Of a DNA stretch of 39,495 nt, positions 22,785-33,703 are shown one piece after another. The translations under genes were made by a program, and so were the position numbers. Source of the stretch: Alectoria sarmentosa (Eukaryota > Ascomycota > Lecanoromycetes > Lecanorales > Parmeliaceae); contig WOGZ01000305.1 of assembly GCA_009733775.1 (NCBI GenBank), positions 1-39,495 on the forward strand, in the 5' to 3' direction. The first letter of the stretch is position 1, and each line of letters starts with the position of its first letter. Under the pieces are notes generated by a model, which saw nothing but the letters and a program-made list of their open reading frames with translations, was not told where the DNA came from and searched no databases.

Positions 22785-25700
22785 ATGACGTGGCTCCTCA
22801 ATCAGGCAGATGAGACCAAGACTTCACTTTACTCCCTGCCGTATACCCAGCGACTGAGCTTATTCCGGATCGTCATACGCCTAGCACTAAGCTGGCTCCT
22901 TCATTCTCTCGTTCGCGGGCTTTGACTCGGTCAAAGAACACATTCGCCCTTTTCAGATACCTCTTCCCGCACACCCGTCAGCGGGCACGAGAGCGACTTG
23001 AAGCTTTCAGGTACGAGACTCTTCCTGGCTACAAGCTACGGGCTCAATCGCGCATCTATCGATTCATCCTCAAACGTCAGGCCATTCGTCGGCAGAGACA
23101 GGCAGCAGGCAACGGTATCCTCTGGAGGCTTGGAGGCCGGAGAAGGATCACTAGTGTATTCAGATTAAAAGATGCGCGGTCTCCTCCGAATCCAGCAATA
23201 ACCAGCCCAGGGCAGTCTACGATGGATACTGGATATACATCAGCACCCGAGAGGGGTGCCCGACGGCGGAAGCTTGCAGGATACCTCAAGGCTGCCAACG
23301 AGCTTCGACAATCCTACCAGCAGAGCTACGGTTTGGGAGGGCAAAGAGATGGGACTACAGACGAAGACGGAAATCCCATGCCTGGAGCATTTCCAGATCC
23401 TACGGTCTCTCGGAGTGGAGACGAGGAGATGTTACTTTTCCCAAGCTACGCAGTACGGCACACTGTAAGGAAAGGTCAACGCCGTGATGTTCCTGGAGCT
23501 ACTCAGGATCTCCGCAGCGACAAAGGAACCGGAGACGCAGAATACTGGCAGAGGCAGTGGGAGAAATACGAAGACCAAAGTGCGGTGGTAGATGTGGATG
23601 TCAGAGGATGGGTCTACGTTCCTCACCGAGGGCAGATGACTAGGAAGAATAGGCTTTTGGTGGGGATCGCACGGCAGCTCAGTGGACTACCCGCTCCATC
23701 GAGCAGCAGAGCCTCGAGTCCGAGCTCTCCCCATCATGCTAGATTGGAAGCTCGGAAAGCTAGGCAGGAGGAGGAAATGGTGGAGAAGGAAGCTGAGTCG
23801 ATAACACGGAGAGGCCAAGGGGAGGCAGATATCGCATGGCGTGGTGGATATAGCGAACCGCCAGGTCGTGATGAGGACGGCAACAACAATGATTCTAGTA
23901 AATTTAGCTCACCAGGTGATAGTCGGCCAGCTTCACCTGAAAAGCGAAATTCCCGGACAGGTGAAATGGCTCGTCCTATCTCCAACAGCTCTCTGCGTGG
24001 CGAACAGTACGATCCTGCAACCAAGACCTTTTCCAAGCGAACATCCTGGAGTCACCCATCGGAGATGACCTCTTCCGAGCTCAACGCTGCTAATGCACAT
24101 ATGATGGTCAGACTGAAGCCCTTTCTGAGTACCCCACTGGTCAGCACAAACCTTACCATCTTTTTCTACAACGAATCGAGTTCAATATCTCGGACGGTTA
24201 CCACTAATGAGGCTGGACATTTTTCCATGCGAGCTGCTCTGGACTTTGTCCCCACCAATGTGCGAGTTCTTGCCTCAGATAAGGTGTCAGCTACCGAAGA
24301 AGTCCACATCTCAGAACCTACTGGTATCAGCATGATCAGTGACATTGATGATACCATCAAACACTCTGGAATTGGCAATGGAGCTAGGGAGATTTTTCGA
24401 AACGCCTTTATCCGGGATCTTAGAGATCTTACAATCGATGGGGTCAAGGAATGGTATTCCACTCTGGCCGACCTTGGTGTGAAGTTTCACTACGTATCGA
24501 ACTCTCCGTGGCAGCTCTATCCTATCTTGGTAAGCTACTTTGCTCAGGCTGGATTGCCCAAAGGTTCCTTTCATTTGAAGCAATACACAGGTATGCTTCA
24601 AGGCATCTTCGAGCCAGTCGCCGAGCGCAAGAAAGGCACTCTTGAGAGGATCCTCTCAGACTTTCCGGAAAGGCGCTTTATCCTTGCTGGAGACAGCGGA
24701 GAGGCAGATCTTGAGCTATATACAGATGTCGTGCTAGCAAACCCAGGCAGAATACTTGGCGTCTTCATTCGAGATGTCACAACCAGCAAGCCTCCGGCGT
24801 TTTTCGATTCTTCGATGAAGTCAATGAGGTCACGTGGATCTCAATCACCTTTACGAGGTAGAAGCAGAGACGATAGCGCCCTTTCACCTCGAAAACAAAT
24901 GGACGAGAAGCCGCCTGCGCTCCCACCGAGACAGGCAAGCCAATCAGCAGGCATTCACTCGTCAGAATCCAATGGGCCTACCATGGGTACGCTGATAGAT
25001 TTTGATGACGAACCAACTCCGGGGATTCATCACTCAATGACCGATCCCGCAGTATCTGAAGCGGAACGAAAACTCTCCACAACATCCTTCAAATCACTCC
25101 CACCATCCCGTCCCTCCAAGCCAAAAGCACTCCATTCTGCTTCCGGCACACAAGAACGATCATCCTCCCCTCCACCCTCGAAATCCATCACCCGAAAACC
25201 AGCACCACCACCGCCCAATCCAAAACCCCGTCAATACTCGACCTCCCAAGAAAACCCCAACCAACCAAACGAGCCCTCACCACTCTCCCAAACCCAAAAC
25301 GTCTCCCCTCCTGGCAGCAGAGCCACCTCCCTCGAACGCCAATCCTACCGCTCCGCCGTCCGCAGCAAGGTAGCCTCCGCCTACAACGCCCTTCCCTCCC
25401 TCTACAGCACCTCCCCCTACGCCCAACAACCACCCACCTCTGAACCATCAAAACCACAATCTACCTCCCGCCCACCACCCCCAGTCCCTGCCCGCAGAAA
25501 CCTAACCAGCTACCCAGCAGCCGCAGCCTATTACGCGTCCAACCGCCTCAGCGGCGGCTGGAGCGGGTATGTTAATGACGGTAGCAGCGGTAGTGGTGGT
25601 AGCAATTCGGATGACGCGAATGGGAATGAGCAGGTGCTGAGTAGAAAAGAGGAAATGTGGATGAGAAGGTGGGCGAAGGCCAAGGAAATCTTTGAGGAGA

Positions 25701-25813
25701 AGGGCGTTGTCTTGAGAGCGTGGAGGGTGGGCGAGGATGTGGCGGATGAGGCTGTTAGATTGGTTGAGAGCGCGAGTAAAGAGCAGGACAAAGGGAACGC
25801 GCAGCGGAGGTGA
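22785..25813 (+). CDS. APP1: App1-type Mg-dependent phosphatidate phosphatase
   Basis: App1 dephosphorylates phosphatidate to diacylglycerol; in yeast it acts at cortical actin patches in endocytosis. The catalytic domain (DUF2183) spans about residues 478-620 of the model used here. It contains the DxDxT motif SDIDDTIKHSG (Asp481, Asp483), YVSNSPWQLYP, and FILAGDSGEADLELY. The Pro/Ser-rich C-terminus carries several PPxP motifs that could bind SH3 proteins, as known for yeast App1, and ends in a conserved-looking helix (KEEMWMRRWAKAKEIFEEKG). The start is uncertain. The frame is open from 22814 without an ATG. One model is exon 22785-22840, intron 22841-22956 (GTATAC...TTTTCAG), then 22957-25813, giving 970 residues. 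The safe start is ATG 23222, just before the family-typical ERGARRRKLAGYLKAANEL. Basic, coding-like sequence between the two favours the longer form. Confidence 0.9.
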
Positions 25814-26506
25814 TGAAGCATGCGCTGACGAAGAAACATGATAAGCCTGTGACTCTACTCAGCGGGCTTCGTGGAAGGCCGGGATTGGAAAAAGCATAGC
25901 GTGGGCGGTTTTTCATCCAATCTTAAAGTTTATGAAATAGCTGTGATACCCAAGAACCCTTTTCCACTCTGTTCTGCTGTCAAGATATAGCTATACCCTA
26001 TCTACACTCTCGCCATGCTTGACCCAACCTGACATCGAGTCACCAAGTCTTGTTATATCAGCCTCTTATCCCCAGCACGCCAGAGAGCGCCCGTCTGCAC
26101 TGTCTAGAGCAACAACAAGCCCAGGGTGGAAGGGAGCGAATGGGTCGGGGGAGGCAAGATGGACAGGTAGGTGTGGTCTTTTATGAGCAGCAGGAGGGTC
26201 TGTTTAGAAATGTGAGAGATAAACATGGGCAGGAGAGTCGCAGGAAGGTGAAGGTGAATGAAAAAGATCAGGATGATCTTCCGACGTTTGTTGAAAGCAT
26301 GGAGAGAGGTGTAGTTGTGGGAGGAACGGGGATGAAGGAGGCTTCAAAGTTATGTGGAAGTGGGAAACTTTTGTCATTAATCTAGTCGTAATCATCAATA
26401 TCATAAGATTGTCTTCTTCATCTTTATTTTCGTCTTCATCTTCGCCGCCTTCATCGTCATCATTATCATCATCTTATCCAAATCATCAATCCATTCATTC
26501 ATTCAT
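25814..26506. other. 3' intergenic region between convergent genes
   Basis: Lies between the ends of the App1 gene (+) and the Cys-module gene (-). No supported gene. TCATC and CATT microsatellites (CATT run about 26492-26512) reach into the stop codon of the - strand gene. Confidence 0.6.
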
Positions 26507-29500
26507 TCATTCCTTCCGCTTCCACTCCTCATACAAACCCCTGCCCCTCTCCTTCACCTCCTCATCATCCGGATGCCTCTCTCCCTCTTGGAAAACATCC
26601 AACAAATCCTGCTGTAGCAGATGCCGCTTGTGCGCTGTATGTCTCAAATGCTCGAAATCGTCATCTTCGCAGGCTTCATTGAACACCGTTCGCATACGGG
26701 GCGAGTAAAGATGGCAGCTGGCTCTTTGGTCCACTTTGTGCGGTGAGTGGTCCATTGCGCGGGCGATGGGGTGGCCGGCGATGACGGCGGGGAGGACAAC
26801 ATCATTGTAGCATGAGGGGCAGATGGTGAATTCGGGGATGCGCGGGTGGATGTGCCAGGGGAGGTTGGGGAGCATTTGGTCGCGAGGACATTTGGGGCGG
26901 ACAAGGTGACTCGAGGATTGGGGTGTCGTTCGCGTTTTGGGAGATTCGGGGTCCTGTGTAAATTGTCTGGCCAGCCGTGCGAGTGGAGCGGTGTTGGGCT
27001 CTTTGTGGGATTTTCGGGCTTCAGCGGCTACTTGGTCGAGTACATTGATGTATTGAACGAAATTGTGGCCGTCAGATCGCAAAGAGCAGACTCGTTCTTT
27101 GGCTTCGCTGTGGTGTCCCCTAGACATGTAGAAGACTTCTTTGAGGACAGGGAAGATAATCTCAAGGCTATAGACGCAGTGTTGGCAGATGTTAAAATCT
27201 GGAATATGTTTACCGGTCTCTTCATCTTCGAGCCGATACCAATGGTGGCGAGCGACTGATTTGTCTTCCATGCACGGCCGTTGCTTTGCGGTAGTTTTGG
27301 CCAGGGCCGTGAGGAGGTCTAGATCTGGACGGATTTGGTTCATTGTCATTTGAGTTGCTAAGCGGATCCAGGGGTCGTTGAGGTCGCAGATCGTCTTTTC
27401 GCCATGCGGTTCAGGAGCTCGCGGCATAAGATGATGACTGTACCTAGGACCAAAGACATGATGACAGCAATCCGGACAGATCGCAAAGCGAGAGCAGCCG
27501 TGGAGAGTGTACCAATCTTTGTATCCAGCAACAGGTTGCGGCCTTGGGCAGAGAGGTAGTATGAATGGCTGTTGTGGCTGTGCTACAACGGTTGAAGTAG
27601 ACAACGGTGCCGATAGCCTTGATCTAATATCAGAAGCACCAGAAGCTGGAGCTGGAACCGAAGATCTCGGACTTGACGCGGCAGCGTAAGCTTCTGGTAT
27701 ATAAGAGCTCGCTCTCGACCGGGCGCGTTGTGGACGTTGAGGGATCTGCTCAGGTTGGGAGTTCGGGACATGCGTACTTGATCTCGCGCCGAGAGACGGG
27801 CGTTCGAGATCCGATGGTCTGTACCTGTCGCTGGGCGATGACATGCTTGGAGACGAGGGTCTCGATCGTGTTCCAGGAGAGCGTGGTGAGTCAGCTGGCT
27901 GCAAGTATGTTGGCGTGCTTACTGTTAATTGCGGACGGACGTTGGTGTACGAGGCCGATCGCTGACGTCCCGAAAACCCGGGTCTCAAATTTGAAGATGG
28001 AGCTTGGACTGAGGGTGGAGCTGGTGCTGGTGCTGGGGGTGTAATAGAAGCGTGCCTGTTCGCTGCATACTGCGGTTCATGCTGTCTATCGGAGCGGTAA
28101 TTAGCATGCACCGCTGGAGATGGTGATCGAACGCTTATCCCTGGCCCAAGGATTGGTTCTGGCTCTACCATACTGGTCGGAGAAGGTAAGGGGGTAGTCA
28201 TCCGTGATCTTGGGGCAGCGTGTCGGGGCCTTCCAGTCAGATCTGCTTCGACCGCGTGAACTCCTGTACCTGGAGTCCTAGGAGTCCTCGGGGTTGAATT
28301 GCTCGACAAAGGGGATAGCGGTCTTGGTCTTTGTACCTCGTTCTTCAGACCAATGACGGTGTGCGTTCGACGATGGTGATCTTCATTTGGTGGCGTTCTC
28401 GGAGGAGACGAGAAAGGCGACGTTGTGGGAGAACCTCTGGGTGAAGCCATCGGGGAAGGCTGTGGAGAAGGCCGTGGCGAAGCTCTTCGTGCACCAGCTA
28501 TGTCATGCTCGAGTCTGGCATTTATGCCCAGAAGGAAATCACCGCTCAGAAGCGATGCACGATTAGTGGCAGGTCCTCTATGTTCTGGAATTAATTCAGG
28601 CGGGGTTAGTGTTGGCTGCCTGGAGCTATGTTGCCGTTGAGAGCGGTCAGTGAAGTGTGAAGCCGAAAACTTGGGCGAGTTCTGTGCTGAAAGTGGGTTG
28701 GGTCCTTTACGGTGTCCGCCAGAGCCACGGCTGGCATCGGATTCATCAGAGGATCCACGATGATACCCAAGCTGCGGCGGTACCATACTGTGAGATAAGG
28801 ACGCTCCTGGATATACTACTGCTGCTGATGCATGTCTGCCTAATGGAGCCAATGATGGACGTGTAGGATGATCATAGGTATCCTCTCTTTGGTCCCTCTC
28901 TCCGGTACTTCCATATGTCGCGTTTGTTGTACCATAGGCGGATGCATGCCTGCCTGATGAAGCCAACGCAGGGTGTCCAGATCTCTCAGGATCATGCTTG
29001 ATTTGGTCCAGATTTCGAGAACTATCATCCGTTGCAATCCTTGGGTCGTAATATGAATGAGACCTTTGACCCTCTGCATATTTCACGCCAGGACTCATGA
29101 ATTCGGGAGAGAGCTTGTGTTCACCGGAAAACCGGTCTTGCTTTGGCCTTGATGGTTTTGGTCCAGATGCGTAAGGTGACCTCGCCCGCTCTAAAGGAGG
29201 TGGAGCATCAGCCCTTGACTTGTCCCTCGCGAATTCTGTATCCAGTCTTGGAACATCCCTCCTTCCCCGTTCCTTTTCTTGAGGCACGGGTGCTCGTCTT
29301 TGGGCTGTCGTTGAAGGATTCTTCGACCCACCGTAGTTCAGTGGAATACGATCATCATCCTCTGGTTTCCAGACATAGCCACGGTCCTGAGTGTCATCGA
29401 CCGTACTTTGTGGTGTTGTAGGCGCAGAATCCTCCGAGGAATAATGGGAACCCAAGCTCTCTGAATCATCATCTGCATCCTTGACTATCGGATTTTGGTC

Positions 29501-29903
29501 AGGCGTTCCCCGCATTTGGACTCCATCGTCCTCCAGGACGACTGGTATTGGCTTGCCTTCCTTTGACAACTCCTTTTTCAATGACGCAGTTTCGTCCTCT
29601 ACTCTCGGGGACGGTGGCCATCTTTGTCTGGCACAGTTGGATGTGTATGGCTTACGGACCCTGGAAGTTGATCTCGGACGTGGTGGACGAACCCTAGAGG
29701 GTGTTCTAGGACGTGGAGGTCGAGCGCTGCGGCTGCTTTCTTGAGGGTACGCCTGGGGCCTCGACGGCAGAGGGTCATCACTACGACTAATAGATGATAT
29801 TAGTGAGAGGAGCATCAGACTTAGGCCATTGAAGTTGTCCATACCCGTTATCCCAATTTTCATATGATGTAGACCGATGATAATTGCTATGAGCAGACGC
29901 CAT
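26507..29903 (-). CDS. Large disordered protein with three C-terminal Cys modules
   Basis: Exons 29903-29845 and 29786-26507. The 58-nt intron (GTATGG...TATTAG, with an ACTAAT branch site) joins SYENWDNG to RSDDPLP. The product is 1112 residues. About residues 20-760 are low-complexity, rich in Pro, Ser and Arg (RPPRPRTPSRVRPPRP), and certainly disordered. The last 350 residues hold three copies of one module: C766...W778...C790-C793...C820; C858...W869...C887-C890...C920; and C986...W997...C1009-C1012...C1044. Each centres on F-x-I-C-x-x-C (FAICPDC, FNICQHC, FTICPSC). Four well-spaced Cys per module suggest three structural zinc sites. The end is charged and helical. I do not know a named family or function; similar Cys-rich tails occur in uncharacterised fungal proteins. 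The stop codon lies inside a CATT repeat. Confidence 0.85.
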
Positions 29904-30089
29904 GCTGCTGTCCGTAAGCAAATACGAAACTGTTTTCCGCCCGAAGGAATGTGTTGCAAGCTGGAAAGGCAGAGACGAAGAGGCAAACAATGTCGGTGTT
30001 CACTTCTCGCTGATTACTTTGGACTGCTCGGAAGACAGAGTATTTTGAACGGAAAAAGTGTGGGAGGAGAGAATTCGTAATTCGTAAGG

Positions 30090-30681
30090 CTACGTGAGAC
30101 CTAAGTAGCAGACCAACGCATCAAAGTGCAGAGCATTGCCTTCCGGCCCGTCAATGAGAGTTGAATGAGTGTAAACTTGATAATTCCCTACTTCTCCAGT
30201 CTCCACAGCCGCGCAAGATAGCTCAAAGGACGAAGTGTGAGGAAAAGGCGGTGGCAGTAGGTGGGGACGTTGACGAAGCTCCCGCCAGGCGATCCTTGCG
30301 AGTTGAGTGGTTAGAATCCTCCTCGGAGTGGTGGTGGTGGGGATCCTGTGCATAAAGTTGCGGATAAATTTGTGTACTTGTGCATGATTGGGCCCGTGCC
30401 TGACGCTAGGAAACATCTTTTCAATGCATTCGACGCTTGCATGACAGTAGTACACCACCAGAAATATTTCAATGCATTGACAAAGATGGGGATTGTTTCC
30501 ACTATGACAAAAAAGGTCAGAGTGACTGGTAAAGCTTTGACACCAACTTGTTCCTCAGGGTCATATGCTGTACTCACCGAGTCAGAGCGGCGGCCCAGGC
30601 GATGAGGTCTCCAATTCTGAACCTACCAAACATCAACGATCCCCGGGTATCCTCGTTCACGAATCTGTCAAGATCCTCGAC
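30090..30681 (-). other. Possible coding exons of unknown product
   Basis: A - strand frame from 30681 reads VEDLDRFVNEDTRG and on to IGDLIAWAAALTR. It meets a strong GTGAGT donor at 30577. Intron 30577-30502 (76 nt, CTGAC branch, TTTTTTGTCATAG acceptor) would join it in frame to the open stretch 30501-30090. There is no start codon of its own, so it would need joining to the Pga2-like frame upstream through a poor 44-nt intron (30725-30682), or to an unseen first exon. The good splice signals are the main support. Confidence 0.3.
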
Positions 30682-30713
30682 CTGCATTCACCCTCATGAC
30701 CTCTGTTCCACTT

Positions 30714-31052
30714 TTAGGCGTTGACGCTTTTCGTGATCGCGTGTCGCTGTCTTCGGCGTGCACGACATCCCCAACGGGCTTCTTCGCCCTCATCTTCATC
30801 TTCGGATCCTTGACTGCCGGCAATATGCGAGATATTGGGTACGGGTGCACCTTGGGGATGTTGGTGAAGGTGGGACGCCTGGTGCCTGCTGACAAGGCGA
30901 AAGAAACGGGATCTTAGAAGGAGATAGCCTCCGATGATGGCGACGAGTCGAAGGCTATTGGTCGTGAGAGGTCCAGAAAATGTCTCAATGACTTGTCGTT
31001 GGAGATCATGGACCCATGTTGGGAGGTAGCGATTCCCAACGGATGCTACCAT
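30714..31052 (-). CDS. PGA2: Pga2-like ER membrane protein
   Basis: Open frame of 112 residues. One membrane segment (SLRLVAIIGGYLLLR, about 35-49) is followed by a short basic stretch, a linker, and an acidic run (SEDEDEGEE) leading into RWGCRARRRQR. This order matches the Pga2 family (processing of Gas1 and alkaline phosphatase), whose members have IRLV-IGGYLLLRP and, after an acidic linker, WGKKARRRQR. Pga2 is an ER protein needed for protein maturation. The family normally goes on for 25-35 more acidic residues ending in something like DKDIEEFL; here TAA follows soon after the basic motif, unless a short, weak intron (30725-30682) extends it. Identification is moderate and the C-terminus is doubtful. 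Confidence 0.55.
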   Translation of the reverse strand: MVASVGNRYLPTWVHDLQRQVIETFSGPLTTNSLRLVAIIGGYLLLRSRFFRLVSRHQASHLHQHPQGAPVPNISHIAGSQGSEDEDEGEEARWGCRARRRQRHAITKSVNA

Positions 31053-31371
31053 GGTAGCTGCTGGGGTCAACAAACGTGATCAGCACGTGGCAACCCGGCT
31101 TTAAAAGCTTGCACAAATACGAGTGGGCGTAGCCGTGATTTGGTTGAGGAGTTACTATGTGCTGCTCGTAGTACTGTAGTCGTGCAATTGTAGTAAATCT
31201 AATGAAGCAAGCGGACTTCTAGAACATCTTTGAAGTCCAGAGTCCTGACCAAGACGCTCTTGCCCGCCTCGGTCTATCGCTTGGCCTGCCAGGAGGCTTG
31301 GCGTATGTTTACAAACACGAAATCACTTGCTCCCCCTTCCACACTTCCTCTCAGCACAAGCAACCCTAGAG
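31053..31371. promoter_or_regulatory. Shared divergent promoter, Pga2-like and CENP-S genes
   Basis: Only 319 nt separate the two start codons, which point away from each other. No clear TATA box was seen. A pyrimidine-rich CTTGCTCCCCCTTCCACACTT tract lies about 30-45 nt before the CENP-S ATG. Confidence 0.5.
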
Positions 31372-31869
31372 ATGGCTGACAGCGAGGAGCAGGCGTTGGA
31401 AGAAGTATTATCTCCCCTGCCAACCTGTCTTCTAAAGGCCGGCTTATTTCTGTATACAGCGACTCAAGTCCGCCCTATGGTTCTCGATCGGCAAGATAGT
31501 TGACGAGGAAACGCTCAAGCTTGGTGTCAATGCAACGCCCCAATTCATTGGGGCGTTGACAGAGATGGTCTGGGCACAAATTGGTAGGCTACAGCTGCTT
31601 CTGAAAAATTGAATCATGCACATGCTGACGTGCTTTCTCAATGACAGAGAATATTAGCACGGATTTGAAGAATTTCGCCAAGTATGCGATTCCCCTACCT
31701 TTGTAGGAAATTGCACAGGCTGATATCATGTACAAGACATGCTGGTCGGTCTACCATATCCACGGACGATGTGATGCTTCTATCTCGCCGGAACGAAGGC
31801 CTGGAGACTCTGCTCAGGAGCTACATGAACACGCAAAACAAGGGCAAAACAAGTCGCAAGAAGCGCTAA
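31372..31869 (+). CDS. MHF1: CENP-S / MHF1 histone-fold protein
   Basis: Four exons: 31372-31404, 31460-31583, 31648-31681 and 31737-31869, giving 107 residues. Introns are 55, 64 and 55 nt; the last two have TGAC/CTGAT-type branch sites. The product matches the CENP-S histone fold throughout: LKSALWFSIGKIVDEETLKL, VNATPQFIGALTEMVWAQI, DLKNFAKHAGRSTIS, then DDVMLLSRRNEGLETLL. The tail is short and Lys/Arg-rich (KGKTSRKKR). CENP-S pairs with CENP-X (MHF2). The complex binds DNA at kinetochores with CENP-T/W and works with the FANCM-type helicase at stalled replication forks. Length is normal for the family and no defects are seen. Exon 3 is only 34 nt, so automatic gene finders may miss it. 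Confidence 0.93.
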
Positions 31870-32370
31870 TGGACACAACACGTACAATCATGATTTCCAC
31901 GCATCCTAGTATTTGATTCTGTGTAACACTCAAATGCTATCAATTGTTTTGCAATGATACAGCGCGTCGATTCACGGTAGCCTGAACGGCACGGTGCGGT
32001 ATATTAACAACCAACTATGTCAACAGTGTCAAGTTCCCAAGACCAATCGTCATTCGTAAGACACGGCATTTGACGCTTAGTCAAATCAGCGCAATTGAGG
32101 TACCGGCAGAGCTATATCAATCCTTGAGACTCAGAGAACGGAAGGCACTCTAAAGCTACTGCCAAAACAAGTTTACGCCCTGTTGACCAGACAATTGAGA
32201 CAATATCAAAGTAATAGGTAACACGGGCTGGGAGGATCGTTTGCCAGGTATAGCATAGGACAGTCGAATGGCAATTCAGCGACGCGAGTCTTCACGTACG
32301 TAGTTTGCATCGGTATGGCACAGCAATAAACTCGCTTCCGGCTGCGTTACTGCGACCCACCCTTTCGACA
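31870..32370. other. Intergenic region
   Basis: Lies between the 3' ends of the CENP-S gene and the - strand dehydrogenase. No open frame of note and no repeats seen. Confidence 0.6.
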
Positions 32371-33703
32371 TCAAGGGCTGACTTCGACGAGGATTTTAAT
32401 GTGACTATCTTTGTCCTGGATAAGTGCCTTGAACCCTTTCTCTTCCACCTCGTCCATCTGAATTTTTCGTGTAATCATGGATGCTGGTTCAAGCTTCCCT
32501 GGGATGGAATATGTTAGACGCTGCATTTGGTCAACGCCATAAGTTGTTCACTTACCGGAGGAGATCGCATCTAAGACATTTTGAAAGTCTCCCTCTTGAT
32601 AGGTCGCAACACCCATGTACTTTCTCTCTCTGAAACATAACCAATTGGGTGTGATGGTTGCAGTCTTTTCCCAGATTGCAATGTTGACGAGGGTGCCTCT
32701 AGCCCGAATGGCCTGTATGGCCTGGTCGAGCCCAGCTTGAACGCCTGCTGCATCGAAGGCCACGTTGGCACCTTGCCCGTCACAGATTTCCTTCACCCTA
32801 GCAACGACGTCGTCTTTAGAAGGATCCAGCACGTAGTGAGCCCCGAATTGTTTAGCGAACTCCTTTCGTCGCGGTGCCATTTCGGACACAATGATCTTCT
32901 CGGCTTCCCTGGCTTTCAACGCTTGAATCACTGCGAGTCCAATGGGACCACCCCCCAAGACCAAGACCGAATCTCCCTTCTTGAACGGGCTTATGTTGAC
33001 GGCATGCCATGCTACAGCCAATGGCTCCACCAGTGCTGGGCTCGAGAATCAGCCAATCGCAGACAAGAAAAGGAGTTACTCACCTGCGACCTCCATGGAA
33101 ACATTGTCGGGAATCTCATACACGGCTTTCCGAGGGATGACCACGTGCTCGGAGAGTCCACCGCCCCAGCCTACGGTGTCTGGTTAGATGGGCATCCGAT
33201 ACAGGAATATCAACAGACTCACCACTAAGACCGACAAAGCCGTTATTGTCACAGCAATTGATGTACCCTTGCCGGCACGCACCACACGTTCCATCATATA
33301 TGATGGGCTGAATAGTGACTTTTGCTCCGACCTTGATATCATGCACGTCCTTACCGACCTCCTCTACTACCCCGCTGAATTCATGACCGAGTGTCAGGGG
33401 TATCTTCTCATTGGTGATGGGATGGGGGATTGTGGGCATGATGTTGGCGCCTCCAAGGTACTCGTGCAGGTCTGGATCCCGCTGGTCAGCGCTGCTCCCC
33501 CGTTGTAATGGGCCTTCATAATACCGGTCCCACAGATGCCGACATATGCTGGTTTGACCTAAGGATCATGCTCAGTCGGCCTACCCATGCACAGTCCTGA
33601 AGCAGTGCCGACACACCTTGACCTGGCCTCGTCCGCATTGTGGAATAAGAACATTGTCGAGTCGAATGTCTCTTTGACCATGGAATCGAAGTGCTTTCAT
33701 CAT
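32371..33703 (-). CDS. Zinc-dependent butanediol/polyol-type dehydrogenase
   Basis: Six exons: 33703-33617, 33558-33525, 33471-33223, 33170-33084, 33035-32556 and 32498-32371, giving 354 residues. All five introns (48-58 nt) are GT-AG, several with clear branch sites (for example GCTGAC, CTAAC). The protein is a medium-chain dehydrogenase of the (R,R)-butanediol dehydrogenase group. MKALRFHGQ opens it. Catalytic zinc ligands are Cys38 (VGICGTDLHEY) and His70-Glu71 (LGHEFSG); the structural-zinc Cys cluster is CGACRQGYINCC (103-114). The nucleotide-binding motif is VLGGGPIGLA, followed by VSEMAPRRKE, whose acidic residue after the second strand favours NAD over NADP. The end GKLEPASMITRKI is typical. 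Likely reaction: reversible oxidation of a vicinal diol or polyol; the exact substrate is not readable. Two adjacent ATGs (33703, 33700) are possible starts. Confidence 0.92.
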
